A DNA stretch of 64,000 bases from Rhizobium sp. (GCA_019459285.1 JAIBEL010000016.1:26426-90425); one strand, 5' to 3'; numbered from the stretch's first letter, positions 28,455-38,595 are shown. Notes: generated by a model not told the origin, from the sequence alone. Made by a program: numbers and translations.

Positions 28455-30419
28455 TTAACCCTGCGCTGCCACCCAGTGGCACCGCACCCAATGTCCGCCG
28501 CCCAGATCGGTCCGCTCCGGATAGGTTTGACGGCACACTGCGCTGGCGTGCGGACACCGCGGATGAAAATGGCAGCCGACCGGCGGATTGAGCGGCGAAG
28601 GCTGGTCGCCCGCCAGCCGGATGACAGGCTGCCCGGCAGGCGGCTCGATGCGCGGCACCGCGCTGACCAGCGCCTGCGTGTAGGGATGGCGCGGCGTGCG
28701 CAATACCGCACCGGCCTGACCTTGCTCGACGATACGCCCGAGGTACATCACCGCCACATCGTGCGCCAGATATTCCACCACGGCGAGATTGTGCGTGATG
28801 AAAAGATAGGCCAGACCGAGATCGGCCTGCAGGTCTTTGAGCAGATTCAGGATCTGCGCCTGTACTGACACGTCGAGCGCACTGGTCGGTTCGTCGCAGA
28901 TCACCAGCCGTGGCGACACCGCAAGCGCCCGTGCGATCGCAATGCGCTGCCGCTGTCCGCCTGAGAATGCATGGGGATAGCGGCCGCCCGCATCGTCCGG
29001 CAAGCCGACCTGAGTCAACAGCCGGGTCACGGCACCACGTCGTTCGCCGCGCGCGCCCACACCCAGCGCATCCATGCCTTCGAGCAGGATGTCCGCCACC
29101 CGCATGCGCGGATTGAGCGAACTGAACGGATCCTGGAACACCATCTGTGCCTGCCGCCGCAAGGTTGGCATATTCTTCGCGTGGGCCGCCTTGCCGCCTA
29201 GCATGATGGTGCCCGCCGTCGGCTCGATCAGCCGCAGCAATGCCTTTCCCACCGTCGTCTTGCCGCAGCCCGATTCGCCCACCAGTGCCAGCGTGCGGCC
29301 AGCCTGGATCGTCAGGTCCACGTCGTCGACGGCGCGCACGTGTCCCACCGTACGCTGGATCAAGCCGCGCCGGATCGGGAAAAACACTTTCAGCCCTTCC
29401 ACCTGTAGAAGCGGTTGCGGGGTATGTTCCGCCACGGGATAGGCGACGCGTTCGCGTACGCTGCCCGCCGGCAAGCTGCCCGCCAGATGGCAGCGCACCC
29501 GTTGCCCATCCAGTTCCTGCCAGCCGGGCGACTCCGCGCGGCAGCGTGCGATGACAAACGGACAGCGCGGTGCAAAGCGGCATCCGCGCAGCTGCGTGTC
29601 GAGCCGGGGCACCTGGCCGGCGATCGTAGTCAACCGCCCGGCATCGCCCGTTCGCGGCAAGGCCTCGAACAGCATGCGGCTGTAGGGATGTTGCGGTGCC
29701 GCGAAGAAGGCGTCGCGTGCGCCCTCCTCCAGCAATTCGCCGGCATACATCACCCCCACGCGGTCGGCGTTCTCGGCCACCACGCCGAGATCGTGCGTGA
29801 TCAGCAGCATGCCCATCCGGCGTGTCGCACGCAGATTGCGCAATACGTCGAGTACCTGGGCCTGGATGGTCACGTCCAGTGCCGTCGTCGGTTCGTCGGC
29901 GATGAGCAGGCTGGGCTCGCCCGCCAGGGCCATGGCGATCATCATTCGCTGGCGTAACCCGCCCGAAAGTTCGAACGGATAGCTATCGAGCCGCCGCGCC
30001 GCGTCCGGCACGCCCACCGAATCGAGCAGTGCGCGCGCAGCGTCGCGCGCAGCCTGTCCGCCGAGCCCCCGATGCAAGGACAACGCCTCGCCGATCTGAT
30101 CGCCCACCTTGATGACGGGATTCAGCGCCAGCATCGGTTCCTGAAACACCATCGCCATCTGCCCGCCGCGCACACGTCGCATGTCGCGTTCGGGCAGCGC
30201 CAGTACATCGGTTTCGCCCAGTTGCACGTGACCCGACAGGATGCGCCCGCCATCCGGCAACAGCCGCATCAGCGACAGGGCGGTCATCGATTTGCCGCAG
30301 CCCGATTCGCCCAGCAAAGCGTAGGTTTCACCCGCCGCGACGTCGAACGACACGCCATCGACTACGCGCGCGGCACCGATACCGGTGACCAGCCTGTCGA
30401 CGCGCAGCAACGGGCTCAC
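28455..30419 (-). CDS. yejF: Oligopeptide ABC transporter, tandem ATPase (YejF-like)
   Basis: 654 residues with two complete ABC domains in one chain. Both have Walker A (GESGCGKS and GESGCGKT), signature LSGGLRQRM and FSGGQRQRI, and Walker B ending in DEPT. Each domain carries the C-terminal oligopeptide-type extension with cysteines (CRFAPRCPF and CHFHPRCPH). It is longer than E. coli YejF because both extensions are full. The start is GTG 30419, overlapping the permease stop by four bases (GTGA). It energises peptide uptake by the permeases encoded upstream. Confidence 0.9.
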   Translation of the reverse strand: MSPLLRVDRLVTGIGAARVVDGVSFDVAAGETYALLGESGCGKSMTALSLMRLLPDGGRILSGHVQLGETDVLALPERDMRRVRGGQMAMVFQEPMLALNPVIKVGDQIGEALSLHRGLGGQAARDAARALLDSVGVPDAARRLDSYPFELSGGLRQRMMIAMALAGEPSLLIADEPTTALDVTIQAQVLDVLRNLRATRRMGMLLITHDLGVVAENADRVGVMYAGELLEEGARDAFFAAPQHPYSRMLFEALPRTGDAGRLTTIAGQVPRLDTQLRGCRFAPRCPFVIARCRAESPGWQELDGQRVRCHLAGSLPAGSVRERVAYPVAEHTPQPLLQVEGLKVFFPIRRGLIQRTVGHVRAVDDVDLTIQAGRTLALVGESGCGKTTVGKALLRLIEPTAGTIMLGGKAAHAKNMPTLRRQAQMVFQDPFSSLNPRMRVADILLEGMDALGVGARGERRGAVTRLLTQVGLPDDAGGRYPHAFSGGQRQRIAIARALAVSPRLVICDEPTSALDVSVQAQILNLLKDLQADLGLAYLFITHNLAVVEYLAHDVAVMYLGRIVEQGQAGAVLRTPRHPYTQALVSAVPRIEPPAGQPVIRLAGDQPSPLNPPVGCHFHPRCPHASAVCRQTYPERTDLGGGHWVRCHWVAAQG

Positions 30420-31837
30420 CGCCGTTCCTCCAGGCGCGGGTCGAATGCGTCGCGCACGCCGTCGGCAAACAGATTGGCGGCCAGCACCAAGGCGAACATG
30501 AAGACGAACGCCGCACCCAGCTGCCACCAGACGACAGGTTCGCGCGCCAGCTCAAGACGTGCGCCGTTGATCATGTTGCCCCAGCTATACATGGAGGGGT
30601 CGACACCCACCCCGACATAGGAGAGCACGGCTTCGGCCAGCACCAGGCCCGAGAAGTCCAGTACGATCGCAATCAGCACGAGGTGGAATACGTTGGGGAA
30701 AATATGGCGGCTGATGATGCGTGCGTGCGATACGCCGAACGCCCGTGCCGCCTCGACATAATCAAGCGTCCTGAGCTTGAGCGATTCGCCGCGCAGCAGG
30801 CGTGCCAGGCTGGTCCAGCTGGTCACGCCCATGATGATGCACAGAGCCAGCAGGCGAACATCGGCACGTGCTGCCGAGGTGTCGAACAGATCGGGATGGG
30901 CCTCGATGGCGACCTGTACGATGAGTACCGCTGCCGCGATCAGCAACACGCCTGGAATTGAATTCAGCACGGTGTAGATATACTGGATGACGTCGTCCAC
31001 CCAGCCCCGGAAATACCCTGCCGCAATCCCCAGCACGATCGCGAGCGGCAGGGTGACCAGTGTCGTGAGCGTCCCGATGACCAGGCCTGTGCGGATGCTC
31101 TTGAGGCTGATGTAGAACACATCCTGTCCGACCTTGTCGGTACCGAAGACGTGATAGCCTGCGGCCAGACGGGCCATCACCGCACCGAGCATCAGCACCA
31201 GCGCCAACACGATCACGACTGTCCGCCCAGGCCAGCCGAGGTGGCCCGTTCCCCAGGCAGACAGCCAGCTCCCGACCTTCATCTGCCTATGGCGGGCCTG
31301 CCATGACGCAAGCAGGCCAAACAGCAGCAGACTGCCCGCCAGACCCTGCAACAGGCCGACGAATACCCGACGGACGATGTCCGATATGTACTCGTCGGCC
31401 TGCTTCAGATGCGCACCGCCGTATTTCAGGCGCGGGTAATCCCGAACGGTCGCGCCGTCCCGCTCAGTGAACTCCTTGGCATACAAGTGCATCGCCAGCG
31501 GCGCGGAATAGGTTTTTTCCTGCTGCGTACGCAATCTGCTGGCCAATGCGTCGAATACAGACAGCACTTCGACCGAATATTGCGGTCTGTCGGGCGGGCT
31601 GTCGTCCAGTCGTTCGCGGTAATGCAGCGAGTCGAGCAGGCCGATGATCACGAACACGGCCAGCACCAGCGCCGCGCCCATCGCCATGGGGCGCCTCGCC
31701 ACGGCCGCCCACGGCGCGCGCAAGTGCGCGTGACGGCGGATCCACCACACTGTTGCCAGCGCTACGATCAGCAGCATGAAAATGAGCGCATCGGTCCACA
31801 ACAGGACAGGGACGAAATGGAATGCGTCCAGGTTCAT
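30416..31837 (-). CDS. yejE: Peptide ABC transporter permease (YejE/DppC-like)
   Basis: 473 residues from ATG 31837. The C-terminal two thirds is a DppC/YejE-type permease with FGTDKVGQDVFYISLKSIR, the coupling-helix motif EAARAFGVSHARIISRHIFP, and a final SWGNMINGAR region. The N-terminal 160 residues are unusually long: two hydrophobic helices separated by a charged, probably periplasmic stretch (RERLDDSPPDRPQYSVEVL). The start overlaps yejB by four bases. Confidence 0.85.
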   Translation of the reverse strand: MNLDAFHFVPVLLWTDALIFMLLIVALATVWWIRRHAHLRAPWAAVARRPMAMGAALVLAVFVIIGLLDSLHYRERLDDSPPDRPQYSVEVLSVFDALASRLRTQQEKTYSAPLAMHLYAKEFTERDGATVRDYPRLKYGGAHLKQADEYISDIVRRVFVGLLQGLAGSLLLFGLLASWQARHRQMKVGSWLSAWGTGHLGWPGRTVVIVLALVLMLGAVMARLAAGYHVFGTDKVGQDVFYISLKSIRTGLVIGTLTTLVTLPLAIVLGIAAGYFRGWVDDVIQYIYTVLNSIPGVLLIAAAVLIVQVAIEAHPDLFDTSAARADVRLLALCIIMGVTSWTSLARLLRGESLKLRTLDYVEAARAFGVSHARIISRHIFPNVFHLVLIAIVLDFSGLVLAEAVLSYVGVGVDPSMYSWGNMINGARLELAREPVVWWQLGAAFVFMFALVLAANLFADGVRDAFDPRLEERR

Positions 31838-32811
31838 TGCAGCCGCACCCGAGGATCCACCCACGAATAGGAAATGTCGGTAAGGATCAGGCCGACGATA
31901 TAGAGAAAGGAGCCCAGGAACACCATCGCGCGCACCACCGAGAAATCCTGGGCCTGGATCGCGTCGATCGTATAGCTGCCGAGTCCCGGAATGCCGAAGA
32001 AGGATTCGGTGATGAGGCTACCCATGAACAAGAGCGGCAACACCACCACCGCACCGGTCAGGATCGGGATCATGCCGTTCTTCAATACGTGACGGAACAA
32101 TACCCGAATCTCGGACAAGCCTTTGGCACGTGCAGTACGCACATAATCCTTGCCGATCTCCTCGAGAAAAATCGTTCGGTACCAGCGCGACCCGCTACCG
32201 ATCCCCGCCACCACGCTCACCAACACGGGCAGGAGGATGAACTTGAGGCCATGGATGCCCCCCGCATAGCCCGAGATCGGCAACAGGTTCCACAGCTTGG
32301 CGATGAAATACTGGCCGGCGATGATGTAGAACAGCCCGGAGATCGACATCAGTACGACGCACAGCACCACCCCCCACAGGTCGAGATAGGTGGCGCGGAA
32401 GAACACCATCAACAGAGCGAAGGTGATGTTGACCAGCAGGCCGATCACGAATACCGGCAGCGCGATCGCCAGGCTCGGCCCCATGCGGGCGCGGATTTCG
32501 TTGCCGATATCACGGCCATCGTCGCCCTTGCCGAATTGGAACGCGAACATCGCGGCTGAACGTTGGAAAAAGAGCGTGTCGGTAAGCTGCGCACTACCGG
32601 TTGCGCGGGTATTCAGCAGAAGTGGTTTGTCGTAGCCGTGTTCGACCTTCCAGCGCTCGATCGCCTCCGGCGTCACGTGTTTGGCGCCGAGCTGCAGTCG
32701 CGCCATGTCGTCCGGCGTATTGACGACGAAGAACAGCGCGAAGGTCAGCAGGTTGACGCCGACCAGGATCGGAATGGCATACAGCAGGCGGCGCAGGATG
32801 TAGGCAAACAT
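31834..32811 (-). CDS. yejB: Peptide ABC transporter permease (YejB/DppB-like)
   Basis: 325 residues from ATG 32811. It begins with MFAYILRRLLYAIPILVGV, the typical DppB/YejB first helix. It contains YVRTARAKGLSEIRVLFRHV (the coupling-helix EAA-like motif) and ITESFFGIPGLGSYTIDAI near the C-terminus. It pairs with the YejE-like permease in the inner membrane. The start overlaps the stop of the binding-protein gene (TGATG), so the four transport genes are translationally linked. Confidence 0.9.
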   Translation of the reverse strand: MFAYILRRLLYAIPILVGVNLLTFALFFVVNTPDDMARLQLGAKHVTPEAIERWKVEHGYDKPLLLNTRATGSAQLTDTLFFQRSAAMFAFQFGKGDDGRDIGNEIRARMGPSLAIALPVFVIGLLVNITFALLMVFFRATYLDLWGVVLCVVLMSISGLFYIIAGQYFIAKLWNLLPISGYAGGIHGLKFILLPVLVSVVAGIGSGSRWYRTIFLEEIGKDYVRTARAKGLSEIRVLFRHVLKNGMIPILTGAVVVLPLLFMGSLITESFFGIPGLGSYTIDAIQAQDFSVVRAMVFLGSFLYIVGLILTDISYSWVDPRVRLQ

Positions 32812-34967
32812 CAGGCGGTCGTCCTCTCGCGCCGGCGCCAGGCGACCACTGCCGGCGCGATGAGTGCAACCACGCCGCCGACCAGCAGCAGGATCGGCCA
32901 CAGCACGGGACGATTCCATTCTGCACGCCGGGCGGCACGCAGATCCGGGTCGATACGCCGGTACTTGAGCGTATTGTTGGCCATCAGGTTGGGCTTGACG
33001 TTATGGACCCAGTCATGGCGCAAGCCGAAGGATTTGGGATAGTAGGCAAAAATCCAGGGGGCATCGCGGCGCACGATCTCGAGCATGGCATTGATCACCT
33101 GCTGGCGCTCGGGGCCGTTGTCCATATCCTTCATGCGCTCGAACAGGCGGTTGAATTCGGGATTGTCGTAGTTGGCTGCGTTCTCGCCGCCGGTGGCCAC
33201 TTTCTTGTTCGGCCCATACAGCAGGAAGAAGAAATTTTCCGGATCGGGATAATCGGCATTCCAGCCCCATTCGAACAGCTGGGCGTTGCCCTTGCGCATC
33301 TTGTCCTGGAAACGGTTGTAGTCGGTGCCGCGCACGACCAGCTGCACATTGAGCTTGTCGAGTTGCTTCTTCATCCAGTCGAGCCGCGACTTGGTATCGG
33401 GGCCGCTTGCCATGGTGTCGAAATAGAGCACCAGCGGCTCGCCGGTTTTGGCGTTGCGGCCATTGGGATACCCCGCCTCGGCCAGCAGCTTCTTCGCCAT
33501 CTCTAGGGGACGTCTGACGATCTTGCTGCCATGCGCCTCGTACACATACGGATTCAGCCCTGCCACGCCATCGACGTATCCGAACAGCCCGGGCGGGATC
33601 GGTCCCTGTGCCGGAATACCTCGGCCGTTCAGGAAAATGGAAATGAATTCGTCGTAGTCGAACGCGATGGAAATTGCCTGCCTCAGTTTGCGACGATCCT
33701 CCCCCTGACCGCCCACCACCGGATCGAGCATGTTGAAGCCCACGTACCAGATTGAAGCCGCTACCGCAGTAACGAGATGGATACCCTTCTCGCGCATGCT
33801 GTCGGTCAGCCGCGGATCGCCGCCTGCCGAGAACTGCACGGCTTGGTCGAAGCTGTCCGAGCTGATACCGGAACTGTCGTAATAGCCCTGCAGAAACTTG
33901 CTCCAGTAGGGGATGGTTTCCTTTTCCAGACTGAACACAGCCTTGTCCACGAACGGCAGCGGCTTGCCGGCGTCCGCCAGCAGACCCGCCTGGCGATCCG
34001 CTGCGTCGCCGTCCTCGGGATAGGTTTCGCCGTGATAGTAGGGATTCTTCGTCAGCACCATGCGGCGGTTGGGATCGTTCTCGGACAGGTAGTAGGGACC
34101 GGTCCCGACCGGCTGCCAGTCCAGGGTCAGGTTGTTGTCCGCCATACCCGGCTGCGCGTAGAAGGCATCGGCCTCCCACGGGACGGGCGCAAAAAACGGC
34201 ATCGCCAGCCAATAGATGAACTGCGGGTATTTCCCCTTGATGTGAATTCGATACGTATAACGATCCACCACTTCCGCGCCCGCCAGCGGAAAATCGTTTA
34301 GGTTCAGTTCTGCGTCGGGATGCGCCCTGGATACCTTCTCCAGCGTGTCGCCAAGCGCCTTCAGGCCAACGATGTGTTCAGACATCAGCCCAAAAATCGG
34401 TGAACTCAAGCGGGGATTCGCCAGCCGCTTGATCTGGTAGACATAGTCGGCCGCAACGAGTTCGCGGGTGCCCGTATGCGTGAAATCGCCGATCTGTCTT
34501 TTGTCCGCCACGGCAGCCGCATCCAATGCATGGTAACGATAGTGGCCTGCTGCATCGCGTGCAAACGCCGGATGCGGCTGATAGCGGATGCCGGGACGGA
34601 TCCGGATTTCATACACGCTTTCAGTAATGGCGTCGGCCGGTGCATCGTCGGCAAGCGGCTTGCCGGCTGCGTCAAGATAGTGCGGTGTGGGTACGGCTTC
34701 GGCCGTCAGCGGGATCAGCGTATACGGGCGCTTGAGGAAATGGTACTGCAGGGGCGGCTCGTAAATCTGCCCGGTGAATTCGGCTTCGTTCGAGCTGTAA
34801 GAACGGGCCGGATCGAGATGCTTGGGGCGTTCGGAAAACGCGCTATACAACACATTGGCGTGCGCATCGGTGTCGGGGTAGGGATTGTTCCAGCTGTCGG
34901 AGCAGCCTGCCAGCAGGCCTATCCCCAGCAAGCCGATCCTCAATAAAATTGCCCCGATACGCGCCAT
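32811..34967 (-). CDS. Oligopeptide-binding lipoprotein with C-terminal membrane helix
   Basis: 718 residues; the first gene of the importer. A signal peptide with lipobox LAGC (Cys near residue 22) predicts lipid anchoring. The body is a family-5 solute-binding domain: LDPARSYSSNEAEFTGQIYE at the start, VGTGPYYL, AISIAFDYDEFI and FEWGWNADYPDPENFFFLLY. At the end a hydrophobic helix (VLWPILLLVGGVVALIAP) and basic tail form a second possible anchor. The start chosen is ATG 34967, directly before the signal. Peptide substrates are inferred from family membership only. Confidence 0.87.
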   Translation of the reverse strand: MARIGAILLRIGLLGIGLLAGCSDSWNNPYPDTDAHANVLYSAFSERPKHLDPARSYSSNEAEFTGQIYEPPLQYHFLKRPYTLIPLTAEAVPTPHYLDAAGKPLADDAPADAITESVYEIRIRPGIRYQPHPAFARDAAGHYRYHALDAAAVADKRQIGDFTHTGTRELVAADYVYQIKRLANPRLSSPIFGLMSEHIVGLKALGDTLEKVSRAHPDAELNLNDFPLAGAEVVDRYTYRIHIKGKYPQFIYWLAMPFFAPVPWEADAFYAQPGMADNNLTLDWQPVGTGPYYLSENDPNRRMVLTKNPYYHGETYPEDGDAADRQAGLLADAGKPLPFVDKAVFSLEKETIPYWSKFLQGYYDSSGISSDSFDQAVQFSAGGDPRLTDSMREKGIHLVTAVAASIWYVGFNMLDPVVGGQGEDRRKLRQAISIAFDYDEFISIFLNGRGIPAQGPIPPGLFGYVDGVAGLNPYVYEAHGSKIVRRPLEMAKKLLAEAGYPNGRNAKTGEPLVLYFDTMASGPDTKSRLDWMKKQLDKLNVQLVVRGTDYNRFQDKMRKGNAQLFEWGWNADYPDPENFFFLLYGPNKKVATGGENAANYDNPEFNRLFERMKDMDNGPERQQVINAMLEIVRRDAPWIFAYYPKSFGLRHDWVHNVKPNLMANNTLKYRRIDPDLRAARRAEWNRPVLWPILLLVGGVVALIAPAVVAWRRRERTTA

Positions 34968-35006
34968 GGCGCCAGTGTACCCAAGCGCGCCGTCAACGTC
35001 AGCCGT

Positions 35007-35012
35007 TATAAT
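35007..35012 (+). promoter_or_regulatory. Putative -10 box for fabI
   Basis: A perfect TATAAT 30 bases before the fabI ATG. The -35 region shows no good match. Confidence 0.45.
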
Positions 35013-35041
35013 CCGGAGCAACTCAACTCTTCGAGACCATC

Positions 35042-35821
35042 ATGGGATTTCTTGCAGGAAAACGTTTGCTGATCACCGGCGTGATATCCAACCGTTCCAT
35101 CGCCTACGGTATCGCCTCGGCATGCAAGCGCGAAGGCGCCGAACTGGCCTTCACCTATCAAGGCGAACGCATCAAGGATCGCGTGACCGAATTTGCCAAG
35201 GAATTCGGCTCCAGCCTGGTGTTTCCGTGCGACGTCGGCAGCGACGAGCAGATCGATGCGCTGTTTGCCGAGCTCGGCAAACATTGGGACGGCTTCGACG
35301 GCCTGGTTCATTCGATCGCGTTTGCGCCAAAGGAGGCCCTTGCCGGCGACTTTCTTTCCGCTGTCACCCGGGAAAACTTCCGCATTGCCCACGACATCAG
35401 TTCCTACAGCTTTGCCGCATTGGCCAAGGCGGCCTTGCCAATGCTGGAAGGCCGCAAGGCAGCGCTGCTGACCCTGTCCTATCTGGGCGCGATCCGGTCG
35501 GTCCCCAACTACAACGTCATGGGCCTGGCCAAGGCCAGCCTGGAATCCAACGTGTACTACATGGCGCAAAGCCTGGGGCCCAAGGGTATCCGCGTCAACG
35601 CAGTATCGGCCGGCCCGATCAAGACGCTGGCGGCCAGCGGTATCGCCAACTTCGGCGAGAAACTCGACCTCGTCGCCCAGAATGCGCCGCTCCGCCGTAA
35701 CGTGACGATAGATGAGGTCGGCAATGCCGCAGCCTTCCTGCTCTCCGATCTGGCGTCGGGGATTACAGGTGAAATCACCTATGTCGACGCCGGGTTCAAT
35801 TCGACCGCAGGCGCCGAATAA
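35042..35821 (+). CDS. fabI: Enoyl-[acyl-carrier-protein] reductase (NADH)
   Basis: Reduces the trans-2 double bond in the last step of each fatty-acid elongation round. 259 residues. SDR-type fold with the FabI-specific nucleotide motif [14 protein letters not shown] (residues 12-25). Catalytic Tyr147, Tyr157 and Lys164 (YNVMGLAK) sit one position from the E. coli numbering. The typical [11 protein letters not shown] substrate loop, which is the triclosan-contact region, is present. It is monocistronic and ended by a strong bidirectional terminator. Confidence 0.97.
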   Translation: MGFLAGKRLLITGVISNRSIAYGIASACKREGAELAFTYQGERIKDRVTEFAKEFGSSLVFPCDVGSDEQIDALFAELGKHWDGFDGLVHSIAFAPKEALAGDFLSAVTRENFRIAHDISSYSFAALAKAALPMLEGRKAALLTLSYLGAIRSVPNYNVMGLAKASLESNVYYMAQSLGPKGIRVNAVSAGPIKTLAASGIANFGEKLDLVAQNAPLRRNVTIDEVGNAAAFLLSDLASGITGEITYVDAGFNSTAGAE

Positions 35822-35840
35822 TCCCGCCCGCCGCACCAAT

Positions 35841-35872
35841 AAAAAACGCGCCCGGAAGGCGCGTTTTTTATT
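35841..35872. terminator. Bidirectional terminator between fabI and ppiD
   Basis: A stem ACGCGCC (35846-35852) with GGCGCGT (35858-35864), loop CGGAA, flanked by an A-run on the left and a T-run on the right. It serves fabI on the plus strand and ppiD on the minus strand. Confidence 0.92.
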
Positions 35873-35889
35873 GTCATGCAAGCGGGGCA

Positions 35890-37785
35890 TTATCTACCTT
35901 CGATCGCATTCGGCTGGATTTTCACTTTCTGGCCTGCAGTGATCAATGCCAGCATCGCCTTCATGTCCGCGCGCTGCTGCGCCTGTGTCACGCCAGAAGT
36001 GACAGAAGCCAGCAACGCAGGATCCGGCGTGCCCGCCTCCACCACGCGGCTGATCCGCACGATCCGATACGAGCCGTCAAGACGTGCGAAACCCGTATAG
36101 GCCGGCAGCTTGTCGGTATTCGCCCGGAATACCGCTTGAATGCCGGCCGCATCCAGTTCGGCAAACGGCTGACGCCCAACCACCTTGAAAGACGACCAGT
36201 TCAAACCCGTTTCATCGCCTTTTTCCAGCGTCTTGATGGTCGCTTCGCCCTTCTGGGCCAACAGCTTGGCACTCTGCTCGGCACGCAGCCTGGTCTCGAT
36301 CGCCGCGGATACTTCTGTCAGCGGACGCAGTCGGGCCAGTCGATGATCGACCACCCGCGCCGCCACCAGTATGCCGGGCTGCACCTCGATGGCTTCGGTA
36401 TTCTGCTTCGACTTGATCGACTCGGGACTGAACAGGGCGGCCGATAACGTGGCATTGTTGAATGGGGGCGACGCCGTCTTGACGCTCATCCAGTCGCTCT
36501 GCCTGATGCTGAGCTTGGCTGCGGTAGCGGCAGGTTGCAGGGACTGCGCGTTTTCATAGACCAGGTTGCCGAAGTTGTCAGCCAGGTCTGCAAAGACCTT
36601 TTGCGCCTGCTGCTTGCGCAGTTCATCGACGACCTCGGCACGTACCTCGTTCAGCGGCGCCAGCTTGGCAGGCTGGATGCCATCCAGCCGGATGATGTGA
36701 TAACCGAAATCGCTTTCGACCGGTCCCCGGATTTCGTGGGGCTTCATGCTGAATACGGCATCCTCGAAAGGCTTGACCATCATGCCGCGAGCAAAGCTCC
36801 CCAGGCTGCCATCCTGTGCGGCCGAACCCGGGTCCTGCGACTCGGTGCGTGCCAGCTCGGCAAAACGTTCCGGCGATTTCTGCAGGATCTGAACCAGTTC
36901 GGTCGCCTTGGCCTTGGCCTTGGCCCGCGTTGCGGCGTCGGCATTCTTATCCACCGCAATCAGGATGTGGCTTGCACTGCGTTGTTCAGGCCGCCCAAAC
37001 TTCGTCGCATTGGCCGCATAGTAGTCGGCTACTTCCTTGTCGCTCACCGCGATACCGGCCGCCACGCTGGCCTTGTCCAGCACCAGATATTCGGCGCGGA
37101 TCTGTTCAGGCTCGGTAAATTCGGCTTTGTGGGCCGCGTAATCACGTTCCACGTCGGCTTGCGTGACCTTGACGTCCGAGGCCACGGTGGAGGCCGGCAG
37201 ATCGGCCCAGGCGATTTCACGCTGTTGCGAGACCAGGCGCGCAATCTGCGTCAGCGACGTATTCGACGGAAAGGCCGCGAGCATCACCGGACTGGCCACG
37301 ACATCCAGCATGAATCCCTGGCGCAACTCGTTTTCGAAGGCTGCCGGTGTGCGACCATTCTGGCGCAAGACCGCTTCATAACGCTGCTGGGAGAATTTGC
37401 CGTCCTGCTGGAACGCCGGGATCTGTGCGAGCACGGAGGCAAGATACGCATCGGGCGCCAGGAATTTGTTTTTTTGCGCATCCAGCAACAAGGCCTTGCG
37501 TTCGATCAGGCTGTCGAGCACCTGTTTGCGAAAATCGGCGCGCTCCGGAACAGCGGGATCGAACGCAGCGCCAAGCGCCTCGCGCATGCGATCGGTCTGC
37601 ACCTGGATTTCCCGTGTCAGTTCTTCACGCGAAATTCCCACATCGCCAACCTCGGCGACCATGCCGCCGCTTTTGTCGCCTCTCATGTAGGAGTCCACGC
37701 CGAACAGGGCGAAGGTGATTGCAATCAAGGCCAGTATGGCTTTGGCCAGCCAACCCTGTGCATGCTTGCGGATTGCTTCGAGCAC
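35890..37785 (-). CDS. ppiD: Membrane-anchored periplasmic peptidyl-prolyl isomerase
   Basis: Folding factor for secreted proteins at the Sec translocon exit. 631 residues, the normal PpiD size. One N-terminal membrane helix (about residues 14-31, AKAILALIAITFALFGVDSY) is followed by a SurA_N-like chaperone domain, then a parvulin domain at about 265-360 (ASHILIAVD, GSLGSFARGMMVKPFEDAVF, GYHIIRLDGI), then a long C-terminal chaperone region. It lies at the end of the tig-clpP-clpX-lon-hupB series, as in E. coli, but two tRNA genes are interposed. Confidence 0.93.
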   Translation of the reverse strand: MLEAIRKHAQGWLAKAILALIAITFALFGVDSYMRGDKSGGMVAEVGDVGISREELTREIQVQTDRMREALGAAFDPAVPERADFRKQVLDSLIERKALLLDAQKNKFLAPDAYLASVLAQIPAFQQDGKFSQQRYEAVLRQNGRTPAAFENELRQGFMLDVVASPVMLAAFPSNTSLTQIARLVSQQREIAWADLPASTVASDVKVTQADVERDYAAHKAEFTEPEQIRAEYLVLDKASVAAGIAVSDKEVADYYAANATKFGRPEQRSASHILIAVDKNADAATRAKAKAKATELVQILQKSPERFAELARTESQDPGSAAQDGSLGSFARGMMVKPFEDAVFSMKPHEIRGPVESDFGYHIIRLDGIQPAKLAPLNEVRAEVVDELRKQQAQKVFADLADNFGNLVYENAQSLQPAATAAKLSIRQSDWMSVKTASPPFNNATLSAALFSPESIKSKQNTEAIEVQPGILVAARVVDHRLARLRPLTEVSAAIETRLRAEQSAKLLAQKGEATIKTLEKGDETGLNWSSFKVVGRQPFAELDAAGIQAVFRANTDKLPAYTGFARLDGSYRIVRISRVVEAGTPDPALLASVTSGVTQAQQRADMKAMLALITAGQKVKIQPNAIEGR

Positions 37786-37915
37786 GGTCTTTTACTCCGA
37801 AAAAAACATCAGCGCGGATTTTCGCGCACTTTGCGCTTCGCGTCTCGCCCCGTTGCGATTAAATATGGTTGCCATGAATGGAGTACGAGAAAATCCAAGC
37901 CATGGAATGCAAATG

Positions 37916-37944
37916 AAAAAAGGCGAACTCGCGTTCGCCTTTTT
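37916..37944. terminator. Terminator of the tRNA-Val/tRNA-Asp transcript
   Basis: An 8-base perfect stem (37921-37928 with 37933-37940) with a four-base loop, flanked by A-run and T-run. On the minus strand it directly follows tRNA-Asp. Confidence 0.88.
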
Positions 37945-37949
37945 GATGT

Positions 37950-38026
37950 TGGCGGAGTGGACGGGACTCGAACCCGCGACCCCCGGCGTGACAGGCCGGT
38001 ATTCTAACCAACTGAACTACCACTCC
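37950..38026 (-). tRNA. tRNA-Asp (anticodon GTC)
   Basis: 77 bases with CCA. The acceptor GGAGTGG pairs with CCACTCC, and the anticodon loop CTGTCAC gives GTC. The T-loop is GTTCGAGTC. Transcribed after tRNA-Val. Confidence 0.97.
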
Positions 38027-38086
38027 CTTGTGCTGCTACAAAACTGACTGCCTAGTACTCGACCGCTTATTTTTCTCTTACCCGGC

Positions 38087-38162
38087 TGGTGGGTGCTGAG
38101 GGGTTCGAACCCCCGACATTCGCCTTGTAAGGGCGACGCTCTACCAGCTGAGCTAAGCACCC
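38087..38162 (-). tRNA. tRNA-Val (anticodon TAC)
   Basis: 76 bases with CCA. The acceptor GGGTGCT pairs with AGCACCC, and the anticodon loop CTTACAA gives TAC. It is the first of a two-tRNA transcript. Confidence 0.97.
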
Positions 38163-38175
38163 GACAAAGACCAAA

Positions 38176-38205
38176 ATTCTACAACATTTTTTTCGACCCT
38201 GCCAA
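38176..38205 (-). promoter_or_regulatory. Sigma-70 promoter of the tRNA-Val/Asp pair
   Basis: On the minus strand, TTGGCA (38205-38200) and TAGAAT (38181-38176) stand 18 bases apart, and the tRNA starts 14 bases after the -10 box. Confidence 0.75.
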
Positions 38206-38224
38206 GCACTCATGGACTTTATTA

Positions 38225-38497
38225 TTAATTGATGGCGTCTTTCAGGCCCTTGCCGGCGCGGAACTTCGGCACTTTCGCGGCTTTGATCTTGATGCTTGCG
38301 CCGGTACGCGGATTACGGCCAGTACGTGCGGCACGCTTACCGACATAGAAGCTGCCAAAACCCACCAGCGTCACCATGTCACCCTTCTTCAACGCTTTCT
38401 TGACGGCTTCGACCGTTGCGTCCAGCGCACGACCCGCAGCAGCTTTGGAAATGTCAGCCGAGTCAGCGATGGCGTCAATCAATTCGGATTTGTTCAC
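38225..38497 (-). CDS. hupB: DNA-binding protein HU
   Basis: 90-residue histone-like protein that bends and compacts DNA. It opens [18 protein letters not shown] and contains the HU signature [20 protein letters not shown] with the DNA-intercalating proline, then a basic C-terminus ([18 protein letters not shown]). It has its own promoter downstream of the lon terminator, so it is transcribed independently although it sits in the conserved lon-hupB-ppiD order. A 6-base inverted repeat (CACAGG/CCTGTG, 38522-38538) lies in its 5' untranslated leader. Confidence 0.97.
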   Translation of the reverse strand: MNKSELIDAIADSADISKAAAGRALDATVEAVKKALKKGDMVTLVGFGSFYVGKRAARTGRNPRTGASIKIKAAKVPKFRAGKGLKDAIN

Positions 38498-38544
38498 GTG
38501 TTATCCCCTTCACTCAAGTGGCACAGGAAAACCCTGTGGCCGCT

Positions 38545-38574
38545 TTTATAGCAACCCGCAAAACCTTGTGTCAA
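38545..38574 (-). promoter_or_regulatory. Sigma-70 promoter of hupB
   Basis: Minus strand: a perfect TTGACA (38574-38569), an 18-base spacer, and TATAAA (38550-38545), ending 47 bases before the hupB ATG. Confidence 0.82.
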
Positions 38575-38595
38575 GCGGTTTCCCGGGCGGTCTCC

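Noticed and set aside
36535..38007. 490-codon open frame antisense to ppiD and across tRNA-Asp
   Set aside because: It ends inside a tRNA and shows no family features.
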